64,000 nt of DNA from Rhynochetos jubatus (GCA_027574665.1 CM050659.1:21553001-21617000), one strand, 5' to 3'; counted from the first letter of the stretch, positions 12,101 through 27,100 are shown. Notes: generated by a model from the letters alone, not told the origin. Numbers and translations are program-made.

Positions 12101-15100
12101 GGGATGGCCCAGTAGAAATCTTAACGTGCACTCAGCAAGTTTCCTGAGCTGTTATTTCAACAGACCTGGCACATGCAAAGATGTCAGCTACAGGAAAGTT
12201 CCGAGTGTAGGTGGAGGGCCCCTCCTTTGCTACATCTGCATCGAGAAACATGTATGCTACCCCACAAAAGTCCAGATATGCTTACAAGAAATTCCTCACA
12301 CCCATGGCTTGGCACCACAATGAATGGTGCTAGCTCTCCAGAGAATAGTGAAGGACCAGCAACTACACTGAACAGTAATGGGATGAGCAACGTCCCAGCA
12401 TCCCAGTGTGGGATGAACAAGATCTGTGCAAAGACCAAGCGATGCCAAGTTCTGAGGGTATTCACAGCTCTGCATGCAGACATAGGCAGGATCCCCGCAT
12501 CTAACATAGTGAGCAATCTAATCTGCACCATCAGCCCTACAACCAGCAGCACATCAATGTGTTTCTTGCGCTGAATTTTCCCCTATGTGATGACAAGTCT
12601 TACCTTCATTCCTTTAAGGCCGCCTTGAGCAAAACCAGGTTCTCCTTTAATGCCTTTTGGGCCAGGACGACCCTGAGAGGAAAAAAAAAAAAGTGAAAAA
12701 TAAATTTATGGAAAAAATACTGATTTAGTTTTGACAGAATTTACATTCAGCATAATGAACAAGGCAAACTCCCAGCTCCAGTACACTGCAAAGTACCACT
12801 GCAGCTTTGACAAAGAATCTGTGGTATTATGAGAACTTAAGACTTGCTGAGGCTTTAGAAAAACAAGGTTCTACAAATATTTTCTCTGGTATTTTCCTGT
12901 TTGTTTTAGATTTGCTTTTTATTTTAGGCCTTTGACAACTTTTAAGACCCTATTTGAATCTGTTTGACATGGTGTAACCCTCCTGTACATGTACATACAA
13001 TGCCATCTAGAGGGACCTTGATAGGCTGGAGAGGTGGGCCTACACAAACTTCAAGAAGTTCAGAGGCCAAGTGCAAGGTCCTGCACCTGAGCTGGGGCAA
13101 TCCCAAACATGGATTCAGGCTGGGCAATGAGCAGATTGAGAGCAGCCCCGTGACAAAGGACTTGGGGGTACTGGTGGGTGAAAAACTGAATACGAGCCAT
13201 CAATGTGAGCTCACAGCCCAGAAAGTCAACCATGTCCTGTGCTGCATCAAAAGTGGAAGGTGTCCCTGCCCATGGCAGGGGGGTTGGAACTGGAAGACCT
13301 TTAAGGTCCCTTCCACCCCAAACCTTTCTATGATGTTATCTCTTGTTTAGCACTGTAAATCAGCAAATTTTGTTTAGAATCAAGGAGAGAAAAAACTGTA
13401 GACTGCATGAATCTTCTGAAAAAGCTGCCATTATAGTTTTATCCAATTTATTTTAATCTTGATCGTCCCATCCAATTTATTTGAGGTGATTTCATTTAAT
13501 TGCCAACTTAATTTGAGAGGGGTTGGCTGATCCAAGCAGCTTTCCTTGCCAAAAATGTAATCCTACAAGCATTAAAAAACTGAAATTTGAGCAGCAGGTA
13601 TGAGGAAATCAGTTACTTTAGAAAGCAGTACTTTAATTTGATATTATTGCTTCAGTATTTTTCAACATCGTGTGAATTTCAAGTCATGTAAAGATGTCAT
13701 TACATCTGCCAGCTGTTTTTTCTTCCTCTTCTTCATGTATGTGTGCAAAGGAGTTCCATTACATGTATGATTAGTCACACAACCTGTTTTTGTACGTTCA
13801 GGTTTCAAATGTGAACGCATATTCAAATATTTGTCAGATATTTTAATAGCAAGCCAATTTTTTTTTTTTGGTTACACTTCAAAAATAACCATGTACTTTT
13901 ATAAAAGACTGTAATTCGCAAGAGCATCTAAGAGTGGATTTCTTAGAACTAATCCTATGCACTTAAAACAGAGCGTGACACAGCTACCTTCCCTTCCTCT
14001 ACAGCCAATGCAGAAAAATGGGTCTCTCCAAAGACCATTTATCCTGAAAGGTAGAGGGGGAGAAGTGCTCTCACAACTACCACTCTGTAAGTGGGGAATC
14101 CGGATGAATAGATGAGACACCCAACATTAAGCTGTCCAATGCAGGCTAGATAAAATTCCAGCCTGGTAGAAAAGTGTTTTCAAAGCAAAACACATATCCT
14201 GGAAAGGAAATCCATTGACACTCACTGAGAGTGAAGAATTTGGCCATCTTCAGACCTGAGGGAAGGCATGAAATACTTGATGCATAGACTTGAACGTGTG
14301 CTAACATCCTTTCCAGAATCAGCACCCACTAACTTGAAATGTGCCAGGCAGAAGATGTTTGACGTTTCATGGTTCTTAACAACTTTATCATGGTTTCTTC
14401 TGAGTTAGCTTGAATACTGCCAGTGACAATGGTATAACTTGGTGTGGGAGCATACTGAATTCACAGGATCTTCACTCTATCCTCTGAGTAGAATTTCAAG
14501 AAGAGAACAACACTGAGCTCTAACAATGCTAATAAACTTAGGGTTATTAGGGTTCTTCCTAAAGTACTTGGGAGGTACTTCTCCAACTTCCAAGCCTTTC
14601 TAATGGCATGAAAGGCAAATCCAAGCTTAGTGACTACGAAACACCATATTCGAGTTGGGACGTACAGGCAGCCCAGGTAGGCCAGGGAACCCATCTGATC
14701 CAGAAACTCCAGGACTCCCAGTGGTACCATTGCAGCCATCGAGGCCAGGCAGGCCTCTAGGTCCAGATTGTCCTGGGTGACCCTGTGTAAAGGGGAAAAA
14801 AGAGAGCATGACTGACAGGATGCATTATTTTATTAGTAGTACTGTCCCCAGAAAACGGATATCTTCCAAACGGCAACACAGAACAAAAGAAGCGCACAAC
14901 TCCCACTCAGGTTCAGTGTATGGCAGACTGCAACATAACTAGCTTCTTCAGCCAGCATTGTTGTTTATCCTCCCCAAAGCTTAAATCCTAGAACATTGGC
15001 TGCATTCATTTGACTACCTTTTTCTCCAAAGGATAATTTTCTGAAGTACATAACTTGTGCATGAGTAGGTCCCAAAAGGGCAATACTCATCCCACAGCAG

Positions 15101-18100
15101 TCCAAAATATATGGCACACAACACAGTGTAAAACAGCATGCAAGGGTGTACCTGACACCAGGAATGGAAGTTGCTCATGTGAAAACAAGGGCAGAGGCAG
15201 ACTCAACAATACTGAGCATTTGTAATTCCAATCTGCTTAAAGTTTCAGGGGCTTCTCCTCCTCTCCAGTTTGGATTCTTTCTCTAATAGTTCAACAGATG
15301 TTGCAGCTCCAGCATCAGGCCATTCAAGCAAAAGAGCTTTTCTTGTTATATGAAACTTAAAACGTTAGGCAAAGCAACTGGGAGAAAGACCTAATTAAAC
15401 TAACAGCATTTAAAAGAAAGTATTTGTAACGGTCAATTATTAATCAAGCAGAGTAGAATACAAGTACACCTAATTCTTATTTCACATTAGGGTCCTGGTA
15501 TAGCTCTATTAATTTGACTGGTACTAGTAGAAGGGACATCAAGGTTTGAGACTTCAGTTACTTTTTCTTCAGTGTCATATGGGTACGTGTAGACAAAACA
15601 CAGAAAGGCAGATCTATCAGTCTCACTACCCAGGTTTCAAGCAGCTCCTTATTCTACTCTCCTCTTCACAGAAATGAGTTCTGTGCCACTCAAAGACAGT
15701 CTTTTGTGGCAGGAAGAAAAATGAAACTTAGGGAGATAGTATCAGCAACTGACAGCTCTCCCTCCCCTCTGTACACCCTGATCTTGAGTCATCCCAAAAG
15801 TACTTTTGTTTGATCCCAAAGATTCATCCTTAAGATATGGCATTAAACAAGTTATGACTCACACTAGGAAAGTAAAAAAATAAACAGGGATAAACTGGAG
15901 ATAAAGCAGAACATTAACAATCCTTCATGCCTGACACTTAAAAGAAAACACATCTGTGTTGCTAAAGGTCTTCCCAGTCCAAGCCAATAGCATATGCTCT
16001 GACCCAACTCAATGAGAACTTTGCAGTAATGTAAAGCCTTTTATCTAAGGATCTTAAAATGCCTGGCAAAAATGTGGGAATGCTATAATCTTCATTTTAC
16101 GGATGAGAAGCTGGGGGCACACAGTAGCAGAGTGACTTTCCCAAGGATGCAGAGCAACTTAAGCCATAATTACAGAAATACTCAAGCTGATCACTGGTCT
16201 GAGCTGCTGCCTGGAGGGCCCTCGCATGCTCCTGCTTACTCACACCTACCTCTTCCCTGTGCTGGCATAAGCACATGCAGAGTAGGCGAGTCGGAGCAGG
16301 AAGCCAACATAGCAGAGAAGTAACTGTTCTCTTTCTTAATGGGGTTAATTTTCAGCCAGATGAGTCCCTTGGTCCAGCTTGTTTGGCAACTGCATTGCGA
16401 TTTGTTTCAACCAAATGGAGAGAAGGGCAGAGAGACGAGATCTGCTTTCTGTCAGTCAATAAGGTGCAAACTGAATGAATGTAAAATGTGTCTCCACTAC
16501 AGGATCAGGGCAGCTCACCCAGACAAGTATAAATTTGAGATTAAACAAGGCCTCAGGACATGGAATGAAGTCATCCCAAAGCATTAGCATCAGGCACCAC
16601 TGCGTACATAGTACCAGTTGCCCTGATGATTAAAGTCTGTTTGTCAAAACACCCACATGTGGTGTGCAAGCAGGGACTTGCCAGGCGCTGGTAAAGTGAC
16701 AGGAGAAGGCTGAAACACCAATTCACCACCACTTATGGTCGTCTCTTAGAAATGAGCTCATTCAGTTCCCAAAGCTGGAACAATCAGCAGCAACCCACCC
16801 TCCTCCATCCATGCGGGATGTCATAGCCCACAGCAGCAAGTCTGACAGGACAGGCTGTGAGTGGAGAGGGAGGCCAAGTCAATGGCTACCAGGTCTTCCA
16901 CTGTGTTTACAGCATCACCCAAACCAGAAGCTATGTGGGACAAGCGCACGTGTATCTGGTTACAACATAAGGTGACCAGCTGCAGGGTTTACTGAGGCTG
17001 AACAGCCAACATCTGCCCCTCAGAACTAGACAACGGGGAGCCAAGCTGCTAAGCCTGTAGTGCTGGCCAAGAGCCAGCCCATGGCAGGCAGCTGGCTGGT
17101 GGCCTCACGTCTTGGGAAACGCTTTGGGTGAGACCTCCAGACTCTTGGACCAACACGGTCTGTAAGTGGCCCAAAGGATTTTGGTATCCTCTTGATACGT
17201 GAGAGGGGCTCACAAAGAAAGGCCGTAAGAAATCACCATGGTCAGCATACTTTATGTGCATTAAATAAATCTGTGGCCCCGTCACTTAATCCCATGGCAT
17301 CCATGTCTGTGGTGCTGAGCCAAAGCATGATGCAGACACACATGGGCACACACACATGCTGTCTCTTTTGCTTTAGGAAAAAAATCCACAGGGTTTCCTA
17401 CTTTCTACCTAACCTGCTCTCGGAGTTCACAATGTTTTGTTGGAAGAATCTTCCCCAAGGAGATACTGAGCACCCACAACTGACTTTGTTGCAAAGTTCT
17501 GGCTTAAATGAACTTTTTTCCCAGGGATTTAAAATACTGATTTAAAGAGCTGGTTTGACCTGGAAAATAGTGGTTAATAGTTTCACTGCTCTCACCTCCT
17601 CTAATTTCTGTTTTGGCAGACGTGCCAAGTCAGCACAAGCACCTCAATTGACTGTGGCAGAAGACTTTTACAGGTTTTACTTACATATGGCAGGGTGACC
17701 AGTTTACAGACCTAAGTTAAAACACAGGCTGGAGAGATTACTTGTGGTCTCTGTTCTCACAAAAGGAGACATTCCCTCTGACACAGATAAGGAAACTTGA
17801 ACTGTTATCTAGGTCCTTGCTTATCTGACTCTTGCTTGTACACTGACACTTCGATCCCAAGGGGCCTCTTTTCTAAATCAAACAGCACAAAGGCAATCCC
17901 AACAGGAGAGCTCAGTAAATAGTTAAAAACAGGGAAACAAATGCAACTAAAGGTGAACACGAAAGTAATTGAATAAGCGGTTTCATGGGTTGCTACGGCA
18001 AAGTGGCCTTTTTACATTCACTGCCAAGTGCGTTTCCTCTAAGAGGGTCACAAAATAGAGAACTTGGCCTCTCCATGTAGCCCTAGCTTTCATGGTACAG

Positions 18101-21100
18101 ACAAGGCCTCACTTCTCATAGAAATATTTCCTCCTAGAACTCCTTGGGCAGTTCATGAAAAGCTATATACATCTCCCAGCTCCAGTTACAGCCTTTGCCA
18201 GAGGTGTCTTTGAGTCTTGTCCTATAGGGAAAAATAAACTTCCTGAGTAGGGCTAAGGATTTGAGGGTTTCTTCTACAGTGTGACACGAAAGGCTAGCAA
18301 TAAACACATGTAGCTGCTGTATTTACTAGGTTAAAGGGATTAGTCAGGCCAGCTGCAATAACATGATTTACTTGCCACCAGCATTCCTCAAGGGAACTCT
18401 GTGGAACACCACTTCCCTTAAGGTCAATAGTGGGATTCCCCTCTGAATCACAGCCTTGCAAGTCCGTTGGCCATGACTAAAATACGCTTGCCTGTGCGCG
18501 TACGTTAGAGTACTACAGAGAATCTCTCTTCGTATTTAGACGTTCATTCTTGTGCAGAGAAAGCAATATATTTTTACTCCTCTCGCATGAATCAGCACAC
18601 ACATGCTCTCTCTCCTTTGCTCTGCGCTTCACACATCCATACAATGTGCATATGTTCATATACATTTCACAACAAACCTAAGCTACTCCCTAACCCAAAA
18701 TGCAGCTGGCAAAAGTGTAAATATTTTCTCAAGCAGAGGTGGTTGCTATTTTCACCCTGGAATGGGAGTCTTTACCTCAGTGTCTAGAATGTAAACAGTA
18801 CAAAGTAGTTTCCCGTCCTCCTTTTTCTGCCCTGCAGTCGTGGCACAAAGAGCCACAGTGGTGAGCGCTTTGCTGTTCCTGAGCAGCAAAATCTGCCTCT
18901 TTCCCACTCGCCCACCTGCAGAATACTGTAAAGCAGACAGAGTACATCTGCATATGCTGAAGGCTTTGAATCCTACCTCCCTTACTCTCTTCCTCGGAAT
19001 GCCTGCCGCTGCCAACTACCTGGCAATGGCTATTGGTGTTATCTCTGCCTCCCCTCAGTGCTGGGAATCCCCTTTCTCCAGAGCCTCATCTGAAAAAAAC
19101 CCCTGAGAACAGCATGTTCCCACAGTGTGTTCAATTAAATTAAATATTATGGGAACAGCTTGTTCTCTTCAGAACTAGAGAGTTGGCTGGTGGGAAAAGA
19201 AAAAAATAGCAGCAAGGGAGTAAAGCAGGAGAGGAAACAGGCAAGGATGAGCAGAGGGGGAGAGAAGGACAAGGGCCAGGAAGGAACTGGAATCAAGCTC
19301 ATTTACAGGGCCAACTGTGCATTTTCAGCCAATCTATCAAAACAATTCAGTTTTTGATAGGAAGTAAGAAAACACAGCTCAAGTGTTGGAGCTCTTGGCC
19401 AGCTGAGGAAGTAGGGAAGAAAGAGCATGAGTATAGTCTGAAGACAGAAGGATACAGAAGATGGAAAAACATCATCAAGAAAAGAAAAAGAATTCTAATA
19501 CCAGGAGGAGAAAACAGGATGAGCTAAATGGTGCAGAGAGAGCAAGGCAGACTGGGGCAGCTGATCACACCTGTCTGAATGTCTGAGGTACCTTTGAATT
19601 CCGTAAGTCTGACCCTCTGACTCAGTGTTTCCTACACATTCATGTTGAGAGAAAAGCTTATCAATGATGCAGTGGATCCCCCTGTAACTCAGACTCACTT
19701 CCTGATACCTACCAACTTCCTATTATCCCATAATAGAATCCAAACCTCTGATAAAACTGCATGGGATCACCAGGTAGACTAACAAACACTGTCATTTCCC
19801 TCCAGAAAGAAGCAAGTACTTCCAAGATACACCGTGCATGTGCCAGGACACTCTCGTTGTGCTTACATGCTTTTGGTTGTGACCAACATTCTGCTGATTT
19901 ACATTTACATATGCAAACTTACTGGGACTCCGTTGATTCCTTGAAATCCTGGAACTCCCATCGGGCCCTGAAGAATAAAAGTACACATTATACTTCACTT
20001 CATCGATCTGCTTATTTCAGTTACCTGTGAGACACTTTTCACTCCAACACTTCACTCCAAAGGACTTCAGCTTTCAAAACCAAAAGGAGCAAACTATCTT
20101 ACGCAGATTCTCTCAGACCGCTGGGGTCAATGAAGATAGGAACTGAGCATCTGAGCTTGACTGGATTCCAAATGAGTGTTTCAGGAATGTTTTAATCAGG
20201 CAATTTAAAGTAAAAACATAATCTCCTACTGCACATCTGGGGAAAACAAGATGCCAGGAAAATAAACAATCCAGTATAAGCTTAACTCTCAGTGTCACCC
20301 TTGACTTCCCAAGAGTTTCAACAGGACCCATTGGTTTTTCTGTCTATACTTGGATAGCACCACCCAGAGATACTCAGACCACTGTATTAATGCCAGACCA
20401 CCCCTGGCTGAGCTGCAGCAAGTAATTACCACTTTGTTGGTTCTACCGCTCTGCTCTGGATAGAGGCAAAACAGACTGTGTAAGCAGAATACCCAGCCTA
20501 AACCGCTTCTGCTTTGGAAAGGTAGAGTATATTGCTTCCATGAGGGATGAAGAGATAGAATCTTTTTGCATATGCATCCATTTCCATGGATAGAAACAGC
20601 AGTTCTGGAGTAAATAGGAGATTCTTTCAGTGCAAGGAAATAATTTCCAATCATTAAAGGCCAGTTCCTATCTAAGGTTTCTGTGTCTTCCAAAATTCAG
20701 GTTTAATGATTTCAGTGTAATCCTGAATTTAGAAAATGCTGTCACTGATATCATCACTCAGTCCTTGCTTTGACTCCTCCACTGCCTTTCAGGTGAATGC
20801 AACACCAAAACAATGACTTTCACTGTCATCATTTTCAGTTTGCTTGGTTCTTTGTCTCATGAGAAAGGGTGACTGGAACTCCAACGTGTTGACTAATACT
20901 AAATGAGAAGCAGGGGTAACTGCAGCATATGAAAGTACAATTGAGCCAGTTTTCATCTAGCTAGCTCACCTATCAGTAGCTGGGAAAACATGAAGACAAA
21001 CTCTGCTCTGCAGCTCCTGGTACCTAAACTATCTGTTTTTCTTATGTGCACACAACCCAAGCACCTTGCATCAAGCAGACCGGTAAGATGCTCTGGGATA

Positions 21101-24100
21101 GTCTCAAAACGCAAGTCCTTGTCCTGATGTCCTAGACTTCCTTCAGATTTTAGAAACCAGGCAACGCATGCAGGACTTCCTCTGTCTTTTAAGCTTCCAA
21201 GCTGTTGTCCTTGAAACGTTCCTTATAATGCTTTACATAACCTCCGTCAGCCTACGTGGTGGGAGCATATACACCGCTCTGGCCTCGGCAGTGGGGCTCA
21301 GTGAGTCCTCTGCATGCAACCCAAAACTCTCGATGTGAACACATGCCTGGTGCACAATATGAACTTTCCTTAAGGTGAACTATCCACAGGTATCCACTTT
21401 TTATTACTGAAACTATTTGTTCATACTTCCATTCATTCTGTTGCCTAGCTCCAAACTCCCCTTTTGATACTTCCTTCCTAAGAAGAGACAGCAGAACAGA
21501 TCCTAAGGGCACTAAGACATTTCTGGGTTTGATGTTCTGCCCATTCTTGCACACAGCATTCATGGACACCCACATCTTCTAGGTTATTCCAATTAACATG
21601 GCAACGATGTGCAGAAGCTTCAGGAACTGTATTTTCATTCAAAAAGAAAAGCAGGAGATTCTCTGAAGGTACAAATGAAAAGCTGTTGCGTTCTTACTGG
21701 GCAGATAGTCCAAGAATATATTTATTCATTCAAAAATACATACAATGCCACAGATCTATTGCAGGGATAGAAAAGTCACTTTGAGCCCACCTTGTCGCCT
21801 TTCTGTCCAGCTGGTCCAGGGGGGCCCACTGCTCCTCTCTCACCTTTTGCTCCCGGCAAACCTTCTGGGCCAGTAAATCCAGGTGCACCTATCGGTCCTT
21901 GAAGCCCGATTGGTCCTGGTCGACCCTAATATGAAACAAAAAAGAAGTCAATGCACCATATTTACAAACTCCTTTGCAATAATTCTATCGAACTCAATCT
22001 TTAATGCAATTTGATGCCTCTTAGGGTAGTTAGGACATGCGAAAGTTTTCCCTGTACATTCTTAGATAATGAGGTTTTAGAGGTTATTTCAGGTAAGCCA
22101 TGAGTAATAGTACGAAATGTCCCCTTTTTCCTGGACGCTTTAGTACTACCCATATCGCTGTAGGAGGGAACAGGGGAAGACAGCAGTGTTTTGAGGTCAA
22201 ACTGGCTGCTTCCTCTTGGGTTCGCACCTCTATGTCCAAGCTGCACAGTGGTAAAAGGTTTTGTGTATGCTTTAGGTCAAGCACAACAAAAAACCAACAC
22301 AAGACACGAGCAGTGCAGGGGTCACAAGCAGCCAGAAGCACACTTTAGAGTATCTGGGACTAGTACAACGGTTGGCTCAAGGCTGGGATTGATTCGACGG
22401 TGCTCTCCCGGTTACCTTACAGTCGGGGTGTGGATTTTGATGTCTGGAGCACAGAGAAGGGTGCAATGACAGAGCAGTGCCCGAAGATGGCAGCCTTTTC
22501 TGCAGCTGCAGGGATTCATGCGTGACTGATGCACTTTCATTGTTCTGTGACTACATGGATGTGCAGAGTAGTCTGGTACTTGCTTCTGAAACAAGCCAAT
22601 GCTCAAAAATATTTCTGTTGGTGCCCTGATTTTGATTAGCCTCAGAAGCTGCCTCTTGGCCGCTGAACACTTAACCCAAAGTTTTGTGTTAACGTTTTTC
22701 TACTTTTCATGTGGTTCATTCTGAGACAATCTGAAACAGATCAGCAGTCTAAGGGCCCAAAGTATCAGTAGAAAATAGCAGTTTAGGGCTACACTTTCTA
22801 CTGGCAAGACAGAGTGGATTACACGAAGTTATCCCTGCAAAGAGTCAAGCCTTACTTTAAAAGATATAGAATGGAGGAGGAAGTAAAAAAAAGTCCTCCT
22901 TTCAATCCTCTGTACTCATGTCCAAGGTAGAGTGTTTCCCTTCTATTTCCCTAACTCCTGAAAACGGCAGAAGGAATGCAGCTCCCTGCTGCAAGTGTTT
23001 TAGTCAGCTCGGCTGGAGACATACGAAGTCCTGACTCCAAGCCTTGGCAGGTAAAAGGCTTTACAGTTAATTTAAAAATGCATTTTTACATGTTAATAAC
23101 CAACGTGAAACAAACTGTAATTGATTTACAAATTTCTTTTTCCAGGATCAGTCTTAGTACCTGCTTAGGCGAAAACATTTTGTCCCACATTCCAGGTTCC
23201 TTCACCATTGGAGCAGTTTCCTTTTAAAGTGCAGCAATTCCCCTTGTCACTTTTTCTATCGTGATTGCTTCATCCTGGCCTTTTAACTGAGGTCAAGCGC
23301 TTGTTTTGTATTTCATACCTTTCCTGTGTAGACACTGTCCATACTGTGCACTTCCAGAGGCACAGACTCCCATCTGAAAAGGCTTTTCTCTTGATTATTT
23401 TTAGCTTTCTCCACTCTGGGCTAATTATCAGTGGAATCCTTTATATTGGGAACCATATGATCATAACATTAATCCCCAAATCTTCAGTGGTCCTTGGCAA
23501 CCATACACCACAAGGAACATGTTACTAAATCACACGCTTGGCTCTTGCTTTCAGCCTCAGCTTTATCTTTTTTATTTCCCATTGTCACGAGCTATTCAGA
23601 GTCTTTCAGGCAACATCTCACCTACAGGACATGGGTTGTGGACTGTTTACCTCAAGGCATCACAGCAGTGGAGAGAAATACCCTAAAAATGGGCATGTTA
23701 CTGTTCTAGCCAGCCACCACCCACAAAAGCAACAGCATCCAAGAGTCTACCAAGGCTTCTAGAGAAAACACACTGTGAATTCCTCACTTGTCTGAATTGC
23801 TAACACTTCTGCATTCAATTAGTTTGATTGCCTGGTTAACAACAGTGTTTCACAATGACTGGAACTGATAGGAATTAAAATTTTAGGAGGCTTTTGTTTT
23901 GCTCTGCTGCAGGTCACTTTGAGAACTATATCTAGATGAGACAGTAAAGACCAGTAACTACACGTTCTGCATGTGTTTGGTTCTGCAGCTCTGACAGAAG
24001 AATTAAATACGTTCTCTGTGATTTCTGGCCCACAGGTAAAGAGCTCTCTTGCCTTAGTGCCCTACAAGAAAGGTTTTAACAGCACTTGAAGATTTTGCCC

Positions 24101-27100
24101 AGTGCCTCAGAGTGTCACTAAACCATAAAGACACAGTAAAGTGCTTCTAATCTCTCTGATAATGTGATTATGCCATGATAATCATGCTCTGAAGAATTCC
24201 TACTGTTTCTTTTGAAGTCTGTGTGGATGGAAATCATGTTTTCTATGCTGAAACAAAGGACTTGCCTCCACTGCTGAAAAAGCAGCATTTTTCGTCACTC
24301 GTAGCACTCCCTTGAACTGTCCCAAGACAAAAGCATGATAAAGAACAGGGACTGTGGTGTGCAGGAGCAATTCCAGGATAAAAGCACAAGGAAGATACAG
24401 GTTTTACCACAAGGTAAACTTGCCGGGTTCAGCGCCAGGTGGAACTACTGTTTGACCCCAATGAGTTTACCTTGTGGTAAAAGTGCCTCATCTCTACTAT
24501 GCTTTGGCATCAGGATTGCTCTTAGTTATCCACAGGATAAGAAGAATAAAACATCTCTTAGAAGTAAGGGCATGCTTAAACATAAAATGTAGATTGCCTC
24601 AAACAGATACTACAGCAAATCAACAGAGCTCCCCTTTTTTAATCTTTATTGTTCAATATATATAGTCCAGTAGCCTGTAGAAAAGCCATTAGTAATTAAT
24701 GCAAACAGTATCATTTCGGTCTCCTGGCTGCAGGACAATTGTTTTTAAAAAGAGGCAAATTATAGAACACTAGTAACACCAAGCAAAGACAAAGACCATA
24801 AAATTACTGTGACTTGTGAATGTTTTCTCAAATGCCCACTAGAATTTTGCATATTTGAAAACCACGACCTGGTGCACCAGGCTTTTACTACACAAGCAGC
24901 ACTAAATGAGATGCCCGTCTCTCTGTAATGTATATGATGCTGGTAAAACATGGCATTATTTCTTGATATACCATGGTGTTTCCATAGATAATTTCAGGAT
25001 TTTGACCGAGTTCGTGCCATAAGTTGACTATGAGTCATATGCATCTCTGTTACGCACAATTCTCAACGTGCGGTAACCAAGAGGGAAAAAAGGCTGGGAT
25101 AGGAACCTCCCATCCCTTCTGAATTGCCACGCTGTAGAAGGCAGTAACACAAAACGGCCTGAAAATCTAATTTGATGGCAGTGTCTTTCAAGATGGAAAA
25201 GTTCTGCAATATGTATCTTCTTCCCCTCACCCTTTAATTAATCTGCATCCCAGGGTGTCATGAGGAAAGGCCAGTATGGTGGGTCTGATGGGGCCTCCCT
25301 ACTGCTACACAATCAAATACATCACAGTTTCCCTATTGTCCTTACCCCTTTTGCCAGCTCTAATACCCCACATAAATTTTCGCCCACTGAAGCAGAGCTG
25401 CTACACATAGCATTGCAAATTCCAAACATTCTTTTTTTTCCCCATTGCCTCTGTGAACTCAGAGAATAAAGTGTAAATCCATCTGATTTGTCGCTGTGCA
25501 GAGGAACACACGTGGCAGTGGTATGGAACCGCTGGACATGCCCCTTATTTTGGGGACACAAAAGTAATACAAGTGCTTGCTTACCTGAGGGACAGTTCTA
25601 CCAGGCTCACACACTACCAAATACTAGCTCAGTGATTCATCACTGAAAAAACATACTGGAACTCACAGAGCGGGACAAATTTGGCAGGAGTGGTAACTAA
25701 GAATACGGCTGAAATGGTAGGGCAGAACTGATTTCTGCTTCAGCTGGTAAATTTGTAGACTGCTGTATTTCATACACAAAGATTTATTACTATTTTTCTA
25801 AGCAAAATTCAGGTCCAGTGTATGAAAAGAGCAAGTGAATTTAAAGATGTTCACACTTTCTCAAACCAACACATAGTTCTTTCTCTAAGAGAATACAGTA
25901 GCCACATTTTAAAAAGGCATCTTACTCATCATAGTTCTTCATCCATTATTTCCCTCATAAATGATGTTTTATCAACACAACAGATTACTAGTGACAAAGA
26001 TTTACTCCATGAGTAAATGGTTTGTAGTCTGAAGCATCTCACACTCAGCTGATTACAGTAAGGTAAAGCAAAGAGTCAACCAGTAAATCATTATGGCCCT
26101 AACATGTATGTTCTCACACACTGCATACACTACGCAGAATCTAGCCCAAAACTTTCCAGGATGATCTACAGACCCAATTCGCATGTCGTGTAGGATACCC
26201 TGTACAAGGGACTGCTCCTTCGAGATGCTCTTCCACGCAGGCAAATGGCATTACCCGTTTAAACCGTGGCCGTTTTCTCTGATCAGGGATGCTACATTAC
26301 AAGAGGCGGCACACGACTCGCCCCAAACGCGGATGAAGTGTCTATAGGTGATGTATCGGTGCAAGGCAGCAGTGTCCGTTAGCAGTAGCATGACCTTGGA
26401 CTAACCACTTCTACTTTCTACCCCATTTCCTCCCTTCTCCTCTTCGGTCTGCCCTGCCTTTGCTGCAAGATTCCTGAGGCAGTGGTTATCTCTCGCTGGA
26501 TAGACAGTGCCTAGCACAAGAGAGTCCTGGTGTCAGCTGGGGCCCCTCAGTTTTACTGTAATAACAATAATTACTGATGAAAAACCCTTCACTATTTTCC
26601 TAAATTACAGGTCAGGTATCCAGTGCCCTGCTCACATTCCAGAGTAAGTAATTATTTTCCCTACTGAAAAATGCTTTGTACTTTTAAAGAAAATTATTCA
26701 GTTTTTCTCCTAAAAACTTAGGGAAAGCCTTGTACAAAATGGATTCTTTACATCTGTCATATGATTTATTGTTCCTCTACACAGCCTTTTACCCACACAG
26801 CACGAGATGAATACCCCAAACTGTATATACACACAGAAATGATTGACCAGAAAAAACACCCTGTGTAACATCCTACTTCATTCAGCACCTTCACAAAAAT
26901 CCCTCGTCTTCCTTTTATTTTGTTGCTCTCTGTTTTTAAGGTAGGATATCAGGGTAATCTTTTTAAAATTTATTTTTAACAAAAGAGACAAACTATTCCT
27001 GTACCGCATGAAATTCTTTAATTAATTTTAGAAGTTTTGTGTTTATGCGAAGCAGCGCCTGGCATGCTCACACTGCAGACTGTCAAGGCCGCTCTGGTCA

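Noticed and set aside
12173-12574. Open frames of 133 codons (plus) and 122 codons (minus) over the same stretch.
   Set aside because: Both are unrecognisable. Overlap on both strands fits a locally stop-poor, less AT-rich patch better than a gene.
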